From assembly GCA_016861185.1 (NCBI GenBank), contig BOKW01000003.1:558001-622000 (forward strand): a DNA stretch of 64,000 nt, read 5' to 3'. The DNA comes from Betaproteobacteria bacterium. Lineage in GTDB: Bacteria; Pseudomonadota; Gammaproteobacteria; Burkholderiales; Burkholderiaceae_F. The position numbers were made by a program, and so were the translations under genes. The notes beneath the pieces were generated by a model, which saw only the letters and a program-made list of their open reading frames with translations, was not told the DNA's origin and did not search any database. Shown one piece after another: positions 17,424-26,153 of this stretch. The stretch's first letter is position 1, and every line of letters starts with the position of its first letter.

Positions 17424-20400
17424 TCACGACACCGGCGCCGGTTCGGCGGCGACAGGCTCCGCGCCGGCCGCCGTCAGCGATTGCCGGCGGATCCTGAACC
17501 ACGCCGCATACAGCGCCGGCACGAAGAAGATCGACAGCATCGTTGCCACGATCAGACCGCCCATCATCGCGATGGCCATCGGGCCCCAGAAGATGCTGCG
17601 GGTCAGCGGAATCATCGCCAGTGCGGTGGCGGCGCCGGCCAACGCGACCGGGCGTGCCCGGCGGACGGCGGCTTCCAGCACCGCGTTCCAGGGATCCCGG
17701 CCGGCGGCCAGCTCCAGTTGCACCTGGTCGACCATGATCAGCGAGTTGCGCATGATGATGCCGCTCAGAGCCGTGATGCCGAGGATCGCGACGAAGCCGA
17801 GCGGCGCCTGGAAGACGAGCAGCGCGGCGACTACGCCGATCAGTCCGAGCGGCGCGGTCAGCAGCACCATGAACATCCGCGGGAAGCTCTGCATCTGCAA
17901 CATCAGCAGCGTCAGGATCGTGACCAGCATTACCGGAAAGACGGCGGCCAGCGCGGCGTTCGCCTTATCGCTTTCCTCGACCGCGCCGCCGACGTCGATC
18001 CGATAGCCGAACGGCAGCTTGGCCTCGATGTCCTTCAGCTTCGGCCGGATCTCCTGCGTCACCGACACGCCCTGCTCGCCGTCCTTCACGTCGGCGCGCA
18101 CGGTGATCGCCATGTCGCGGTTGCGGCGCCACAGCACCGGTTCCTCCAGCACGTAGCTGACGCGCGCCACCTGCGACAGCGGCACCACCGTGCCTTGGCG
18201 CGTATACAGGTTGATGTCCTGCAGCGTGGTCACATCGAGCCGCTCGGACGGCACCGCGCGGGCGACGATGTCGATCAGGTCTTCGTTCTCGCGCAGCTGC
18301 GACAGCGTGGCGCCGTTCATCACAGTCTGCGTGACGATCGCCACGTCGGCCGGCGCCAGCCCGAGCGCACGCGCCTTATCCTGGTCGAGATCGACCTTCA
18401 GCGTGCGTACCGGGTCGTTCCAGTCGAGCTGCACGTCGCGCACCTTCGGGCTCGACGCCACCACGGCCTCGACCTCGCGCGCGATCTCGCGCACCTTCTG
18501 CTTGTCCGGACCGACGACGCGGAACTGCACCGGGAAGCCGACCGGCGGCCCGAGCTCCAGGCGCGTCACGCGCACCCAGGCCTGCGGGAACTGCTCGTTG
18601 ACGCCGGCCATCAGGCGCGCGCGCACCCGCTCGCGCGCTTCGGTGTCCTTGGTCATCACGACGAACACCGCGTAGCCGGGGTTCGGCAGCTCCGGATTCA
18701 GCGACAGATAGAAGCGCGGCTGGCCGGCGCCGGTGTAGGCGGTGAAGAAGCGGACGTCCTCGTCCTTCGCCAGGATCGACTCCATCTTCTTGACCTGCTC
18801 GGTGGTCGCCGCGAAAGATGCGCCTTCCTTCAGCCGCAGATCGACGACGAGCTCCGGGCGCGAGCTGTTCGGGAAGAACTGCTGCGGTACGAAGCGCATG
18901 CCGAATACCGCAAGGGCGAGCGCGGCCACCGTGACTCCGATAACCCACCACCGCCGCTCGATGGCCAGATCGATCAGGCGCCGAAGCTTGCTGTAGCCCG
19001 GCGTGTCGTAAGGATCCGCGTGCGCCCCGCCGTGGCCGTGCTTCGAGAAGTCCGGCAGCATCTTCACGGCCAGGTAGGGCGTGATGATCCCGGAGACGAC
19101 CCACGAGAACAGCACCGCGATGCCGACGATCCAGAAGATGCCGCCGGCATACTCGCCGGTCGTCGACTGAGAGAATCCGATCGGCATGAACGCCGCAGTG
19201 GTGACCAGCGCGCCGGTCAGCCGCGGCTTCGCCGTGGCGAAATAGGAGTAGGCGGCGGCCTTCAGCCGATCCCAGCCCTCCTCCATCTTCACCACCATCA
19301 TCTCGACGGCGATGATGCCGTCGTCCACCAGCAGGCCGAGCGCGATGATCAGCGAGCCGAGCGAGACCCGCTCGAGGTTCCAGCCCAACGGCAGCATCAC
19401 CATCGCGACGACGCACAGCACGATCGGCACCGCCAGCCCGACGACGATGCCGGTGCGCAAGCCCAGGCTCACCAGGCTGACGATCACTACGATCACCACC
19501 GCTTCGAAGAGCGACTTCTCGAACTCCCCGATGGCTTCCTTGACAACTGTCGGCTGGTCGGCGACGCGCTCCAGCTCGACGCCGTAGGGCAGTTCGTTCT
19601 GCACCTTGGCGACGGCTTGCTCCATCGCCTTGCCCAGGTCGACGATGTTGCCGTCGTCGGTCATCACGATGCCGAGCATCAGCACCTGCTGGCCGTTGTG
19701 GCGCACCGTGTACAGCGGCGGATCCTCGTAGCCGCGCGTGACCGTCGTGAAGTCGCCGAGCCGGATCAGCCGGCCGCCGGCGGCGATCGGCACGTCGCGG
19801 ATGTCGTCCAGGGACTCGAACTGGCCGGCGACGCGGATCAGCACCCGGTCTCCCTTGGTGTCGATCGAGCCGGCCGCCAGCAGACTGTTCTGGTTGGTAA
19901 GGCTCTCGGCAATCATCAACGGCGTGATGCCGAGGGCGGCGAGCTTGCGGTTCGAGAACTCGACGTAGACCTTCTTTGCCTGCTTGCCGTAGATGTCGAT
20001 CTTCTTGACCATCGGCACCTTCAGCAGGCGCCGCTTGATGTCCTCGGCCACGTCCGACAGTTCGCCCATGCCGATGCCGTCGCCCTTGACTGCATACAGC
20101 AGCCCGGTCACGTCGCCGTACTCGTCGTTGAAGATCGGGCCGACGACGCCCTGCGGGAACTCGAGCTCGATGTCCTTGAACTTCTTGCGCGCCTGGTACC
20201 AGGCTTCGCGCTGGTCGGCGTGCGACGTGCCGCCCTTGACGGTGATCGTCATGCCGCCATAGCCCTGGCGCGCGTAGGTGACGACCTTCTCGAAGTGATC
20301 GAGTTGCTCGAACTTCTTCTCCATCCGGTTGAGCACCTGGTCCTGCACCTGCTGCGCCGTGGCGCCGGGCCAGATGACCACCGCCGTCATCGACGGCACG

Positions 20401-20531
20401 GAGAAGTTCGGGTCTTCGAGCTGGCCGAGCTTGGTGAAGGCGAACGTGCCGCCCATGCCGATGACGAGGATCAGGAAAAGCACGATGGCGCGGTGGCCCA
20501 GTGCCCATTCGGTCAGATTGAACGGTTTCAT
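17424..20531 (-). CDS. RND efflux transporter, inner-membrane permease
   Basis: A 1035-residue AcrB-type (HAE1) proton-driven efflux permease of normal family length. It opens with a short cytoplasmic segment and TM1 (AIVLFLILVIGMGGTFAF), has a porter domain, then the TM4 proton-relay pair in IALGLLVDDGIIAVEMM (Asp-Asp), and repeats this architecture in the C-terminal half, ending with TM12 near SIFFVPALYAAWF. It exports drugs, detergents or metabolites with the membrane fusion protein and outer-membrane channel encoded just upstream. Its start overlaps the stop of the fusion-protein gene (ATGA), indicating coupling. Substrate specificity cannot be read from sequence. Confidence 0.95.
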   Translation of the reverse strand: MKPFNLTEWALGHRAIVLFLILVIGMGGTFAFTKLGQLEDPNFSVPSMTAVVIWPGATAQQVQDQVLNRMEKKFEQLDHFEKVVTYARQGYGGMTITVKGGTSHADQREAWYQARKKFKDIELEFPQGVVGPIFNDEYGDVTGLLYAVKGDGIGMGELSDVAEDIKRRLLKVPMVKKIDIYGKQAKKVYVEFSNRKLAALGITPLMIAESLTNQNSLLAAGSIDTKGDRVLIRVAGQFESLDDIRDVPIAAGGRLIRLGDFTTVTRGYEDPPLYTVRHNGQQVLMLGIVMTDDGNIVDLGKAMEQAVAKVQNELPYGVELERVADQPTVVKEAIGEFEKSLFEAVVIVVIVSLVSLGLRTGIVVGLAVPIVLCVVAMVMLPLGWNLERVSLGSLIIALGLLVDDGIIAVEMMVVKMEEGWDRLKAAAYSYFATAKPRLTGALVTTAAFMPIGFSQSTTGEYAGGIFWIVGIAVLFSWVVSGIITPYLAVKMLPDFSKHGHGGAHADPYDTPGYSKLRRLIDLAIERRWWVIGVTVAALALAVFGMRFVPQQFFPNSSRPELVVDLRLKEGASFAATTEQVKKMESILAKDEDVRFFTAYTGAGQPRFYLSLNPELPNPGYAVFVVMTKDTEARERVRARLMAGVNEQFPQAWVRVTRLELGPPVGFPVQFRVVGPDKQKVREIAREVEAVVASSPKVRDVQLDWNDPVRTLKVDLDQDKARALGLAPADVAIVTQTVMNGATLSQLRENEDLIDIVARAVPSERLDVTTLQDINLYTRQGTVVPLSQVARVSYVLEEPVLWRRNRDMAITVRADVKDGEQGVSVTQEIRPKLKDIEAKLPFGYRIDVGGAVEESDKANAALAAVFPVMLVTILTLLMLQMQSFPRMFMVLLTAPLGLIGVVAALLVFQAPLGFVAILGITALSGIIMRNSLIMVDQVQLELAAGRDPWNAVLEAAVRRARPVALAGAATALAMIPLTRSIFWGPMAIAMMGGLIVATMLSIFFVPALYAAWFRIRRQSLTAAGAEPVAAEPAPVS

Positions 20532-21652
20532 CGCTCGGCCACCTTCGCAGCGCCTTCCGCATGCGCCGTGCCGGGCAGCGCAACGCGCAGGCCGGGCGCC
20601 ATCTTCTGCACCCCCGCCGTGACCACCTGGTCACCGGCCGCCGGTCCGGAGACGAGCACGTCGTCGTTGCGGTAGCCGTGGACCGTCACACCCACCAGTT
20701 CCACCGTGCCACTCGGTTCAGTGCCGGTGCGGCGGACGACCCATACCGCGGGCCGGCCCTTGTCCTGCGTGATCGCCGCCGCCGGGATCACCGCCGCCGG
20801 CCGTTCCCCGGCCGGACGCTCGACCACCAGCGTGGCGGTCGCGCCGAGCGGCAGCGGGCGAGGCGTGACGGGCTTCAGGCGTGCGCGAAAGGTTCGCGTC
20901 TGCGCGGCGGCCTGCGGCGCCAGTTCGCGCAGCACCACGTCGAACTTCTGATCCGGCGCGCTGGCGAGCCATGCCCTGTAGCGCGACGCCTTGAACACCG
21001 CCAGGTGATCCTCCGGCACGTCGGCGACGATCTCGGGTTCGCCTTCGTTGGCGATCGAGACGACCGGCATGCCTTCGGCAACCACCTGCCCTGCCTCGAC
21101 GCGCGTCGCCGTGACCACCCCGCCGCGCGATGCGCGCAGCACCGTGTACTTGAGCCGGTTGCGCGCCAACTCGAGCTGCCGGGCCGCGGCTTCGGCCGAG
21201 GCCGTCGCGGTTTCGTGCGCCGTCTGCGCCCTCTCCTCGTCGGATACGCTGACCGATCCGTCCAATTTCAGGTCCTCGAGGCGCTTGCGATCCGACTCGG
21301 CCTGCCGCGCCTGGGCTACCGCAGCGACGTGCGCCTGGCGCGCCGCTTCCTCGGCCTGGCGGTAATCGGTGTCGTCGAGCACCGCCAGCACATCGCCTTC
21401 GCGCACCTTCTGGCCGACGTCGACCCTGCGCTGGAGGATCTTGCCGCCGACGCGAAAGGCCTCGTTGACCTCGTGCCGCGACTGCACGGTGCCGACATAG
21501 CGATTGGTCTCGCTGGCCTTGTCCCCGTCGTAGCGGACTTCGGCGGTGCGGACGGCGCGCAGCGGTTCGGCCGGCGGCGGCTTCGAGCAGCCGGAAACCG
21601 TCGCCGCGACCGGCGCGAGAATGAGCAGGACGGAAAGGAGCGAAGTCTTCAT
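20528..21652 (-). CDS. RND efflux membrane fusion lipoprotein
   Basis: A 374-residue periplasmic adaptor (AcrA/HlyD type). The signal LLSVLLILAPVAATVSGCSK carries a lipobox. Two lipoyl half-motifs flank a coiled-coil hairpin: VGGKILQRRVDVGQKVREGD at about 70-90 and LRASRGGVVTATRVEAGQVV at about 165-185, with heptad-like helices between; a beta-barrel and membrane-proximal domain follow. The start at ATG 21652 is chosen for its compact lipoprotein signal; an ATG at 21682 overlapping the previous stop (ATGA) is also possible and would add ten residues. It is the second gene of the efflux operon. Confidence 0.92.
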   Translation of the reverse strand: MKTSLLSVLLILAPVAATVSGCSKPPPAEPLRAVRTAEVRYDGDKASETNRYVGTVQSRHEVNEAFRVGGKILQRRVDVGQKVREGDVLAVLDDTDYRQAEEAARQAHVAAVAQARQAESDRKRLEDLKLDGSVSVSDEERAQTAHETATASAEAAARQLELARNRLKYTVLRASRGGVVTATRVEAGQVVAEGMPVVSIANEGEPEIVADVPEDHLAVFKASRYRAWLASAPDQKFDVVLRELAPQAAAQTRTFRARLKPVTPRPLPLGATATLVVERPAGERPAAVIPAAAITQDKGRPAVWVVRRTGTEPSGTVELVGVTVHGYRNDDVLVSGPAAGDQVVTAGVQKMAPGLRVALPGTAHAEGAAKVAER

Positions 21653-21678
21653 CGAGTTTCTCGTGCGATCGGCGCGTT

Positions 21679-23187
21679 TCATGAATTCGGGGACGCCGCA
21701 GCGCTGGTCTGCGCCGGCGCGGTGATCGGGTCGAACACCTGCCAGCCGCCGCCCAGCGCCTTGTAGAGCTGCACGCTGTCGAGCAGCAGTTGCGTATGGC
21801 TGTCGTTGGCGCTGACGCGGACCAGCAGCCGCTGGCGCTGCGCGTCGAGCAGGGGCAGGAGGTCGATCTGGCCGCGGTTGTAGAGCGACTGCGCGCGGCC
21901 GAAGGCTGCCTCGGCCGATGCGGCAGCGCCTGCCAGCGTGTCGGCCCGTTGACGCTGGTTGCGGACGGCGGCCAGGGCGTTCTCGACGTCTTCGAGCGCC
22001 CGCACGATGGCGTCTTCGTAGCGCAATACGGCTTCCGACTGGCCCGCCTCGGCAATCTCGTTGATCGCCCGCGTCCGTCCGGCGTTGAAGATCGGCATCG
22101 CCAACAGCGCCGCGGTGTTCGTATAGCGCGCGGAGCCGAGGTTGAAGTCGTTCACCTCGGCATGACCGCTGCCGAACAGCGCGGAGACGAATAGCCGCGG
22201 GAACCATTCCGCATGGGCCTGCCGGCGGCGCGCATTGGCGGCGTCGAGTTGCGCCCTGGCGGCGAGCAGATCGGGCCTGCGCTCGAGCAGCGCTGCGGGC
22301 TGGCCTGCGCGCGCCGGCGGCGCGACCGGCACGCTGATCGACGGGGCGATGCGGTCGGCGTTGAACGCCTGATCGCCGATCAGCACGGAGATACGGTGGC
22401 GCGAAACGGCGACCGCCGTCTCAAGTGGAGGAATGGCAGCGCGTGCCCGCGACGCGTCGGTCTGGGCGCGCTCGACGTCGAACGGCGTGGCGAGTCCGGC
22501 GCGGTGCCTGGCGTTGACGAGGCGCAGCGTTTCGTCCTGCGCCGCCGAGATCGCGCGCACGGTTTCGAGCTGGCGCAAGGCGCCGACCAGGGCGAAGTAG
22601 CTGGATGCGACGTCGGTCAGCACCATGAGACGAACGCCGCGCGCGCCGTGCTCGACGGCAAGGGCGTCGGCCTCGGCCGCCGTCGCACCCGCCCGCAGGC
22701 GGCCAGACAGATCGACTTCCCAAGACACGTTGATGCCGCCGACCGCGATGTCGGCGTCCGGAAGCGCCTGCCGCCTGGTCGCGTCGTACCCCGTATCGGC
22801 ATGGAACGCACCACCAACGGCGCTGATGCTGGGCAGCAGCCAAGAGCGGCTGATCGTGGCGCCTGCGCGCGCGGCGCGCACGCGCTCGGCGGCGATCCTG
22901 ACGTCACGGTTCTCGCGCGCCGCGCGGCCAATCAAATCGGTCAGCACCGGGTCGCCGTAGCTCTCCCACCAGGCGACCTCCGGCCCGACGTCCGATTCTG
23001 CAGTCATGGCGAAATGGCCGGGCACATCGACCGCTGGCTGAACAGCCGGAGTGCTGCACCCGGCCAACCCGATCGCGAATGAGATAGTCATCGCGACCGC
23101 CAAGGCACCCGCAGACGGTGGGGATCGGCGCAACCGTTCCGGCCGTGCCGGTCCAGGCATCCAGTTAACGCGAGCAAGTGGCAGCAT
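21679..23187 (-). CDS. RND efflux outer-membrane channel lipoprotein (NodT family)
   Basis: A 502-residue TolC-like factor. A lipobox (FAIGLAGCST) follows a signal with a long basic N-region; the ATG at 23187 is preferred over a TTG 18 bp upstream. The two repeated outer-membrane-efflux blocks typical of the family are seen, including WWESYGDPVLTDLIGRAARE near the N-terminus, LLERRPDLLAARAQLDAANA in the middle and LYNRGQIDLLPLLDAQRQRL near the end. It is the first gene of the operon outer-membrane channel, fusion protein, permease, Rossmann protein. No local regulator gene is adjacent. Confidence 0.92.
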   Translation of the reverse strand: MLPLARVNWMPGPARPERLRRSPPSAGALAVAMTISFAIGLAGCSTPAVQPAVDVPGHFAMTAESDVGPEVAWWESYGDPVLTDLIGRAARENRDVRIAAERVRAARAGATISRSWLLPSISAVGGAFHADTGYDATRRQALPDADIAVGGINVSWEVDLSGRLRAGATAAEADALAVEHGARGVRLMVLTDVASSYFALVGALRQLETVRAISAAQDETLRLVNARHRAGLATPFDVERAQTDASRARAAIPPLETAVAVSRHRISVLIGDQAFNADRIAPSISVPVAPPARAGQPAALLERRPDLLAARAQLDAANARRRQAHAEWFPRLFVSALFGSGHAEVNDFNLGSARYTNTAALLAMPIFNAGRTRAINEIAEAGQSEAVLRYEDAIVRALEDVENALAAVRNQRQRADTLAGAAASAEAAFGRAQSLYNRGQIDLLPLLDAQRQRLLVRVSANDSHTQLLLDSVQLYKALGGGWQVFDPITAPAQTSAAASPNS

Positions 23188-23237
23188 CGGTCGTCGACTC
23201 GTCAATCAATGTGGCAACAGTAGTGAAGGGACTGCAG

Positions 23238-23271
23238 GAAGTGGTCAGCGAGGGGTCGCCTGTTCGTCGCC
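23238..23271 (-). repeat. Copy A of the AAGTGGTCAGCGA repeat family
   Basis: The sequence GAAGTGGTCAGCGAGGGGTC plus the next 14 bases matches 25144-25177 at 28 of 34 positions. With copies C to F it forms a family with core AAGTGGTMAGCGA...TTCGGTC. The copy lies between the efflux operon promoter side and the 3' end of the PagL-like gene. Confidence 0.6.
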
Positions 23272-23351
23272 ATTTCGTCAGCGCCAGCGAAGAGGTTCGG
23301 CGCGTCATATCGCGCAACTCGTCCCTCCCTTGGACACCGCTCGCAACGCAA

Positions 23352-23939
23352 TCACTCGCCGTACCCGAGCGGCACGACCAGTCGCAACTGCACGAAGTTC
23401 TCGCCGGGATTCGGGCGATTTATGCCGGCGTTGGAGAAGTGCTGCATGCGCAGCGACCATTCCCAGCCGCGCGGCGCGGACCGATAGCCGACGGCCAGGT
23501 GATCGCCGAAGTTGAACGTTGTGGAGAAGCGCTTCTCGGGTGTGCGATACAAGGGCGTCAGCCAGTTGACGCCGATTCCGCCTTCATAGAACCAGCCGTG
23601 CATTGCGCCGTCTGGCCAGTAGCGAAGCGCCGGCGTAACCCCGATCTGGGTGACGGTGGCACCGGCGCCGTCGTCGACGCGCCACCATCCGAGTGAAACC
23701 TCATGGTGGCCGGCCAGTCGTCCGTGCTCACCAAGATGCCAGCCGCGCGACCAGTTCCACTGCAAACCAAGACTGAGCGTCGTCGTTTCGCTGGCACGGC
23801 CGCTCTGCACAAGTACGCCGCTCGGCGCGAACGCGTCGACACCACAGCTGCCGGAAGACTCCGGCTGTTCGTTCGCGGCGACGACGGCGTTGCTGATGAA
23901 GACGGACGCCAGCGCAACGACGATACGGCTGAGGATCAT
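23352..23939 (-). CDS. pagL: PagL-type lipid A 3-O-deacylase
   Basis: A 195-residue outer-membrane beta-barrel of the acyloxyacyl hydrolase (PagL) family. It has a signal peptide (about residues 1-22), an even spread of amphipathic strands and the C-terminal catalytic block RMQHFSNAGINRPNPGENF, in which His, Ser and Glu form the catalytic triad known from Pseudomonas PagL. The protein ends in an aromatic/hydrophobic strand. It removes the 3-position acyl chain of lipid A, which lowers inflammatory signalling. It lies 123 bp downstream of an LpxR-type gene in the same orientation, and repeats A and B flank the pair. Confidence 0.88.
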   Translation of the reverse strand: MILSRIVVALASVFISNAVVAANEQPESSGSCGVDAFAPSGVLVQSGRASETTTLSLGLQWNWSRGWHLGEHGRLAGHHEVSLGWWRVDDGAGATVTQIGVTPALRYWPDGAMHGWFYEGGIGVNWLTPLYRTPEKRFSTTFNFGDHLAVGYRSAPRGWEWSLRMQHFSNAGINRPNPGENFVQLRLVVPLGYGE

Positions 23940-24062
23940 GGTTCACGGCTTGCAGCCGCGGAAGCACACGGGACCCGGGCTGCTCGTGGCGATCGGCCGT
24001 CCCAGCCGCCCTGCCCACGAATCGGCAGTAGGGATTGACGGCTGTTGCTGATCAACGAACGG

Positions 24063-25082
24063 TCAGAAGTACCATGACAGGCTCAGAGTCCCGAACTCGA
24101 CGCGCTCCCGCTCCGTTTCGAACGTCTTGGTGAAGAAGGTTCTGCCGACGAAGAAGACGAAACCTCCATGACGCACGGCGACGCCGAGTGTGGCCATACC
24201 GATGAAGGGTTTGGTATCGACCGAGCGGCTGTTCTTGAACACCGTCCCGTCGAGCGGCAGGTAGTGGGCGACACCGTAGCCGGCAAGACCGCCGGAAAGC
24301 GAAACGGACCATCGATCCACTGGCCCGGCGCCGACCGTCGACGCCACGTTGAACCCTTGACGCAGCGCTGTTCCGCCCAAGGCCTCGATGAGATTCCAGC
24401 CGACTTCGCCGTACACACCGAGTCCGGCACCGGTGAAGTAGTTGCCGACACCCGCGTTGGCCACGGGAACGACTCTCCACGAGGCCGACTTGCCGAGATT
24501 CCCTTGAGCCAGCAGGTACGCGCCCGTGTAACCGACGTTGAGGACTGGTTCGTCCGGAAGCTGCGTGTCCCAGCCCATGGGCTCATCGGAGTCGACGACT
24601 TTGTGGAACCACTTTTGCACGTTGTCGGCTTGCGACGATGGTCCCACTACGCCGACTCTGAGCTGCCACGCATGCGTCGAACGTTCGTTTCTCGCATAGA
24701 TGACATTGTCGAGGTACAGAACGCCGGCATACGGCTGGTCGTCCCTCGGCGGGTCCGCGACCTTGATGTCGTCTGGCGTATGCATCTCGTGGGCGATGGA
24801 CCAGGCCACATACGTGCGGTAATTGCTGTTGCCGACGAACGGCAGGAACGACCAGAAGTCACCCCACCGGCGGATGAAGCTCCGCTCGGCGTAGGTGTCG
24901 ATGGCCCTGGATACCCACGACACGCCGATGCCGTTCGTGTAGTTGTTGTCACTACCAGTCGGTATGTCGTTCTCCACCGTAACCGTCCAAGCGCCGGCAT
25001 AAGAAGCCGTCGACTGTGCGCCGCAGTCCGCTGTGCCAAAGGACAGCAACGCGATCAATGTGAGCCACACACCCGCTTTCAT
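24063..25082 (-). CDS. lpxR: LpxR-type lipid A deacylase (DUF2219)
   Basis: A 339-residue outer-membrane beta-barrel. The signal peptide is about residues 1-22. The N-terminal motif VTVENDIPTGSDNNYTNGIG supplies the Asn and Asp implicated in catalysis or Ca binding in Salmonella LpxR; the active-site His is likely in QKWFHKVVDSDEPMGWDTQ, and PYAGVLYLD is a further family block. It ends in FGTLSLSWYF with a terminal Phe, as required for outer-membrane insertion. LpxR removes the 3'-acyloxyacyl group of lipid A. Together with the PagL-type gene it would strip acyl chains from both ends of lipid A. Confidence 0.85.
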   Translation of the reverse strand: MKAGVWLTLIALLSFGTADCGAQSTASYAGAWTVTVENDIPTGSDNNYTNGIGVSWVSRAIDTYAERSFIRRWGDFWSFLPFVGNSNYRTYVAWSIAHEMHTPDDIKVADPPRDDQPYAGVLYLDNVIYARNERSTHAWQLRVGVVGPSSQADNVQKWFHKVVDSDEPMGWDTQLPDEPVLNVGYTGAYLLAQGNLGKSASWRVVPVANAGVGNYFTGAGLGVYGEVGWNLIEALGGTALRQGFNVASTVGAGPVDRWSVSLSGGLAGYGVAHYLPLDGTVFKNSRSVDTKPFIGMATLGVAVRHGGFVFFVGRTFFTKTFETERERVEFGTLSLSWYF

Positions 25083-25143
25083 GTCATCGACCTCATCGTC
25101 TGGGTGGACTTCGATGCGAGGAAGCGTAACGGGGCTCCCGCAT

Positions 25144-25177
25144 GAAGTGGTCAGTGAGGCGTCGGCGTTCCGTCGCC
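25144..25177 (-). repeat. Copy B of the AAGTGGTCAGCGA repeat family
   Basis: The sequence starts GAAGTGGTCAGTGAGGCGTC and is in the same orientation as copy A, so the two make direct repeats around the 23.35-25.08 kb lpxR-pagL pair. The following 150 bases to 25328 are non-coding and hold nothing else I recognise. Confidence 0.6.
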
Positions 25178-25328
25178 GTTCGGTAGCGGTGATGCAGCGG
25201 CGATCGGAGCCGAACCTGTGGGCGCAACGCTGCGCCCCGGGAGAGACAGCGGTCGTCGAACGCGCGGGTCCGTCGTCGCCCGACGCGCCGCCGTCACTCC
25301 ATCGGTGAATAGCGGTAGCGGCCGCCGA

Positions 25329-25775
25329 CTAGAGCCCGGAGCTGAAGTGGGCGAACTCTTCGCGGCAGGCCTCCCCGAAACCCCTGAGCGGGTCGGCGTC
25401 CTCGGAGCGCGCGAGTTCGCGCACCTCCTCAACGCTCAGGTTCTTGGAGAAGTACTGCTCGGTGATCTGCCGTAACAAACGCTCGGCCTCCCTCAGTACC
25501 GCGGGGGAGGCGGACAGTCGGATGCGGTTGAGCAGCGCGTAGGCATTCAGCAGAGTTTCCGGCCTGTCCAAGGAATGGGTCATCGCGTCGATGAGAAGCT
25601 TGCTGCACTCGACGATGAACTCGCCATAGAGCGTTTCCCGATGGCGGAACTCGAGTCGCACCAGTTCCTGTCGATTGGCGGTCCTCTGCGTGATCCAAGT
25701 CGTGGCGACGGTCGCCGAACCACCTACCAGCGATCCCAGTATGCCGGACACGGCGCCGATCAGGCTCGTATCCAT
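25329..25775 (-). CDS. Small membrane-anchored conserved protein
   Basis: A 148-residue protein with one N-terminal transmembrane segment (about residues 5-28, GAVSGILGSLVGGSATVATT) followed by a helical, charged cytoplasmic domain (TANRQELVRLEFRHRETLYG and onward) likely to form a coiled-coil. No known domain is recognised. It is the last gene of the PHA operon, 48 bp after its neighbour. Proteins of this build are scattered in proteobacteria as unknowns. A link to PHA granules is suggested only by position. Confidence 0.65.
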   Translation of the reverse strand: MDTSLIGAVSGILGSLVGGSATVATTWITQRTANRQELVRLEFRHRETLYGEFIVECSKLLIDAMTHSLDRPETLLNAYALLNRIRLSASPAVLREAERLLRQITEQYFSKNLSVEEVRELARSEDADPLRGFGEACREEFAHFSSGL

Positions 25776-25823
25776 TCGTCGGCCCCGAGCTCTTCGTTTC
25801 GGTGTGGAAGGACGTGCCCGCGG

Positions 25824-26153
25824 CTAGGATCCGAATCGATCCCCGAAGCGCTTCTTCAGCCGGTCCACGACATACGCCTCGATCATGGCCGTCTGCGACT
25901 GACCCAGAACGTCGACTGACTTCTCGCGAACCGCCCCGTGCAGCTTCAGTAGGTTGTGCAGCTTTGCGAACGCCGCCGGGTTGTCGGTTCCGCACACCGT
26001 GGCATCCCGCTGCAGCACGCGCATGATTACGCCGGGTCGCAGCAGTTCTATCCCGCACAGCAGGGCCAGCCGGGCGATCTCGGTGTCCAGTTCTTCGAAG
26101 TTGTACGCCCACCACGCGGGCGGGAGGTCGTGGGTTCGCTCGGGCATGGTCAT
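25824..26153 (-). CDS. Conserved hypothetical protein of the PHA operon
   Basis: A 109-residue protein, PPAWWAYNFEELDTEIARLA near the start, mainly helical, with one or two cysteines and no signal or membrane segment. Its ATG overlaps the DUF3141 stop (ATGA), so it is translationally coupled. An internal ATG two codons in (MPERTHD) is an alternative start. No domain is recognised. Strict linkage to the DUF3141 gene suggests a regulatory or granule-associated role. Confidence 0.7.
   Translation of the reverse strand: MTMPERTHDLPPAWWAYNFEELDTEIARLALLCGIELLRPGVIMRVLQRDATVCGTDNPAAFAKLHNLLKLHGAVREKSVDVLGQSQTAMIEAYVVDRLKKRFGDRFGS

Noticed and set aside
17403..20675. Very long open frame antisense to the RND permease
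   Set aside because: High G+C removes stops from the complementary third-position frame; the translation is low-complexity (Asp, His, Arg, Gln rich) and the opposite strand encodes a full RND permease.
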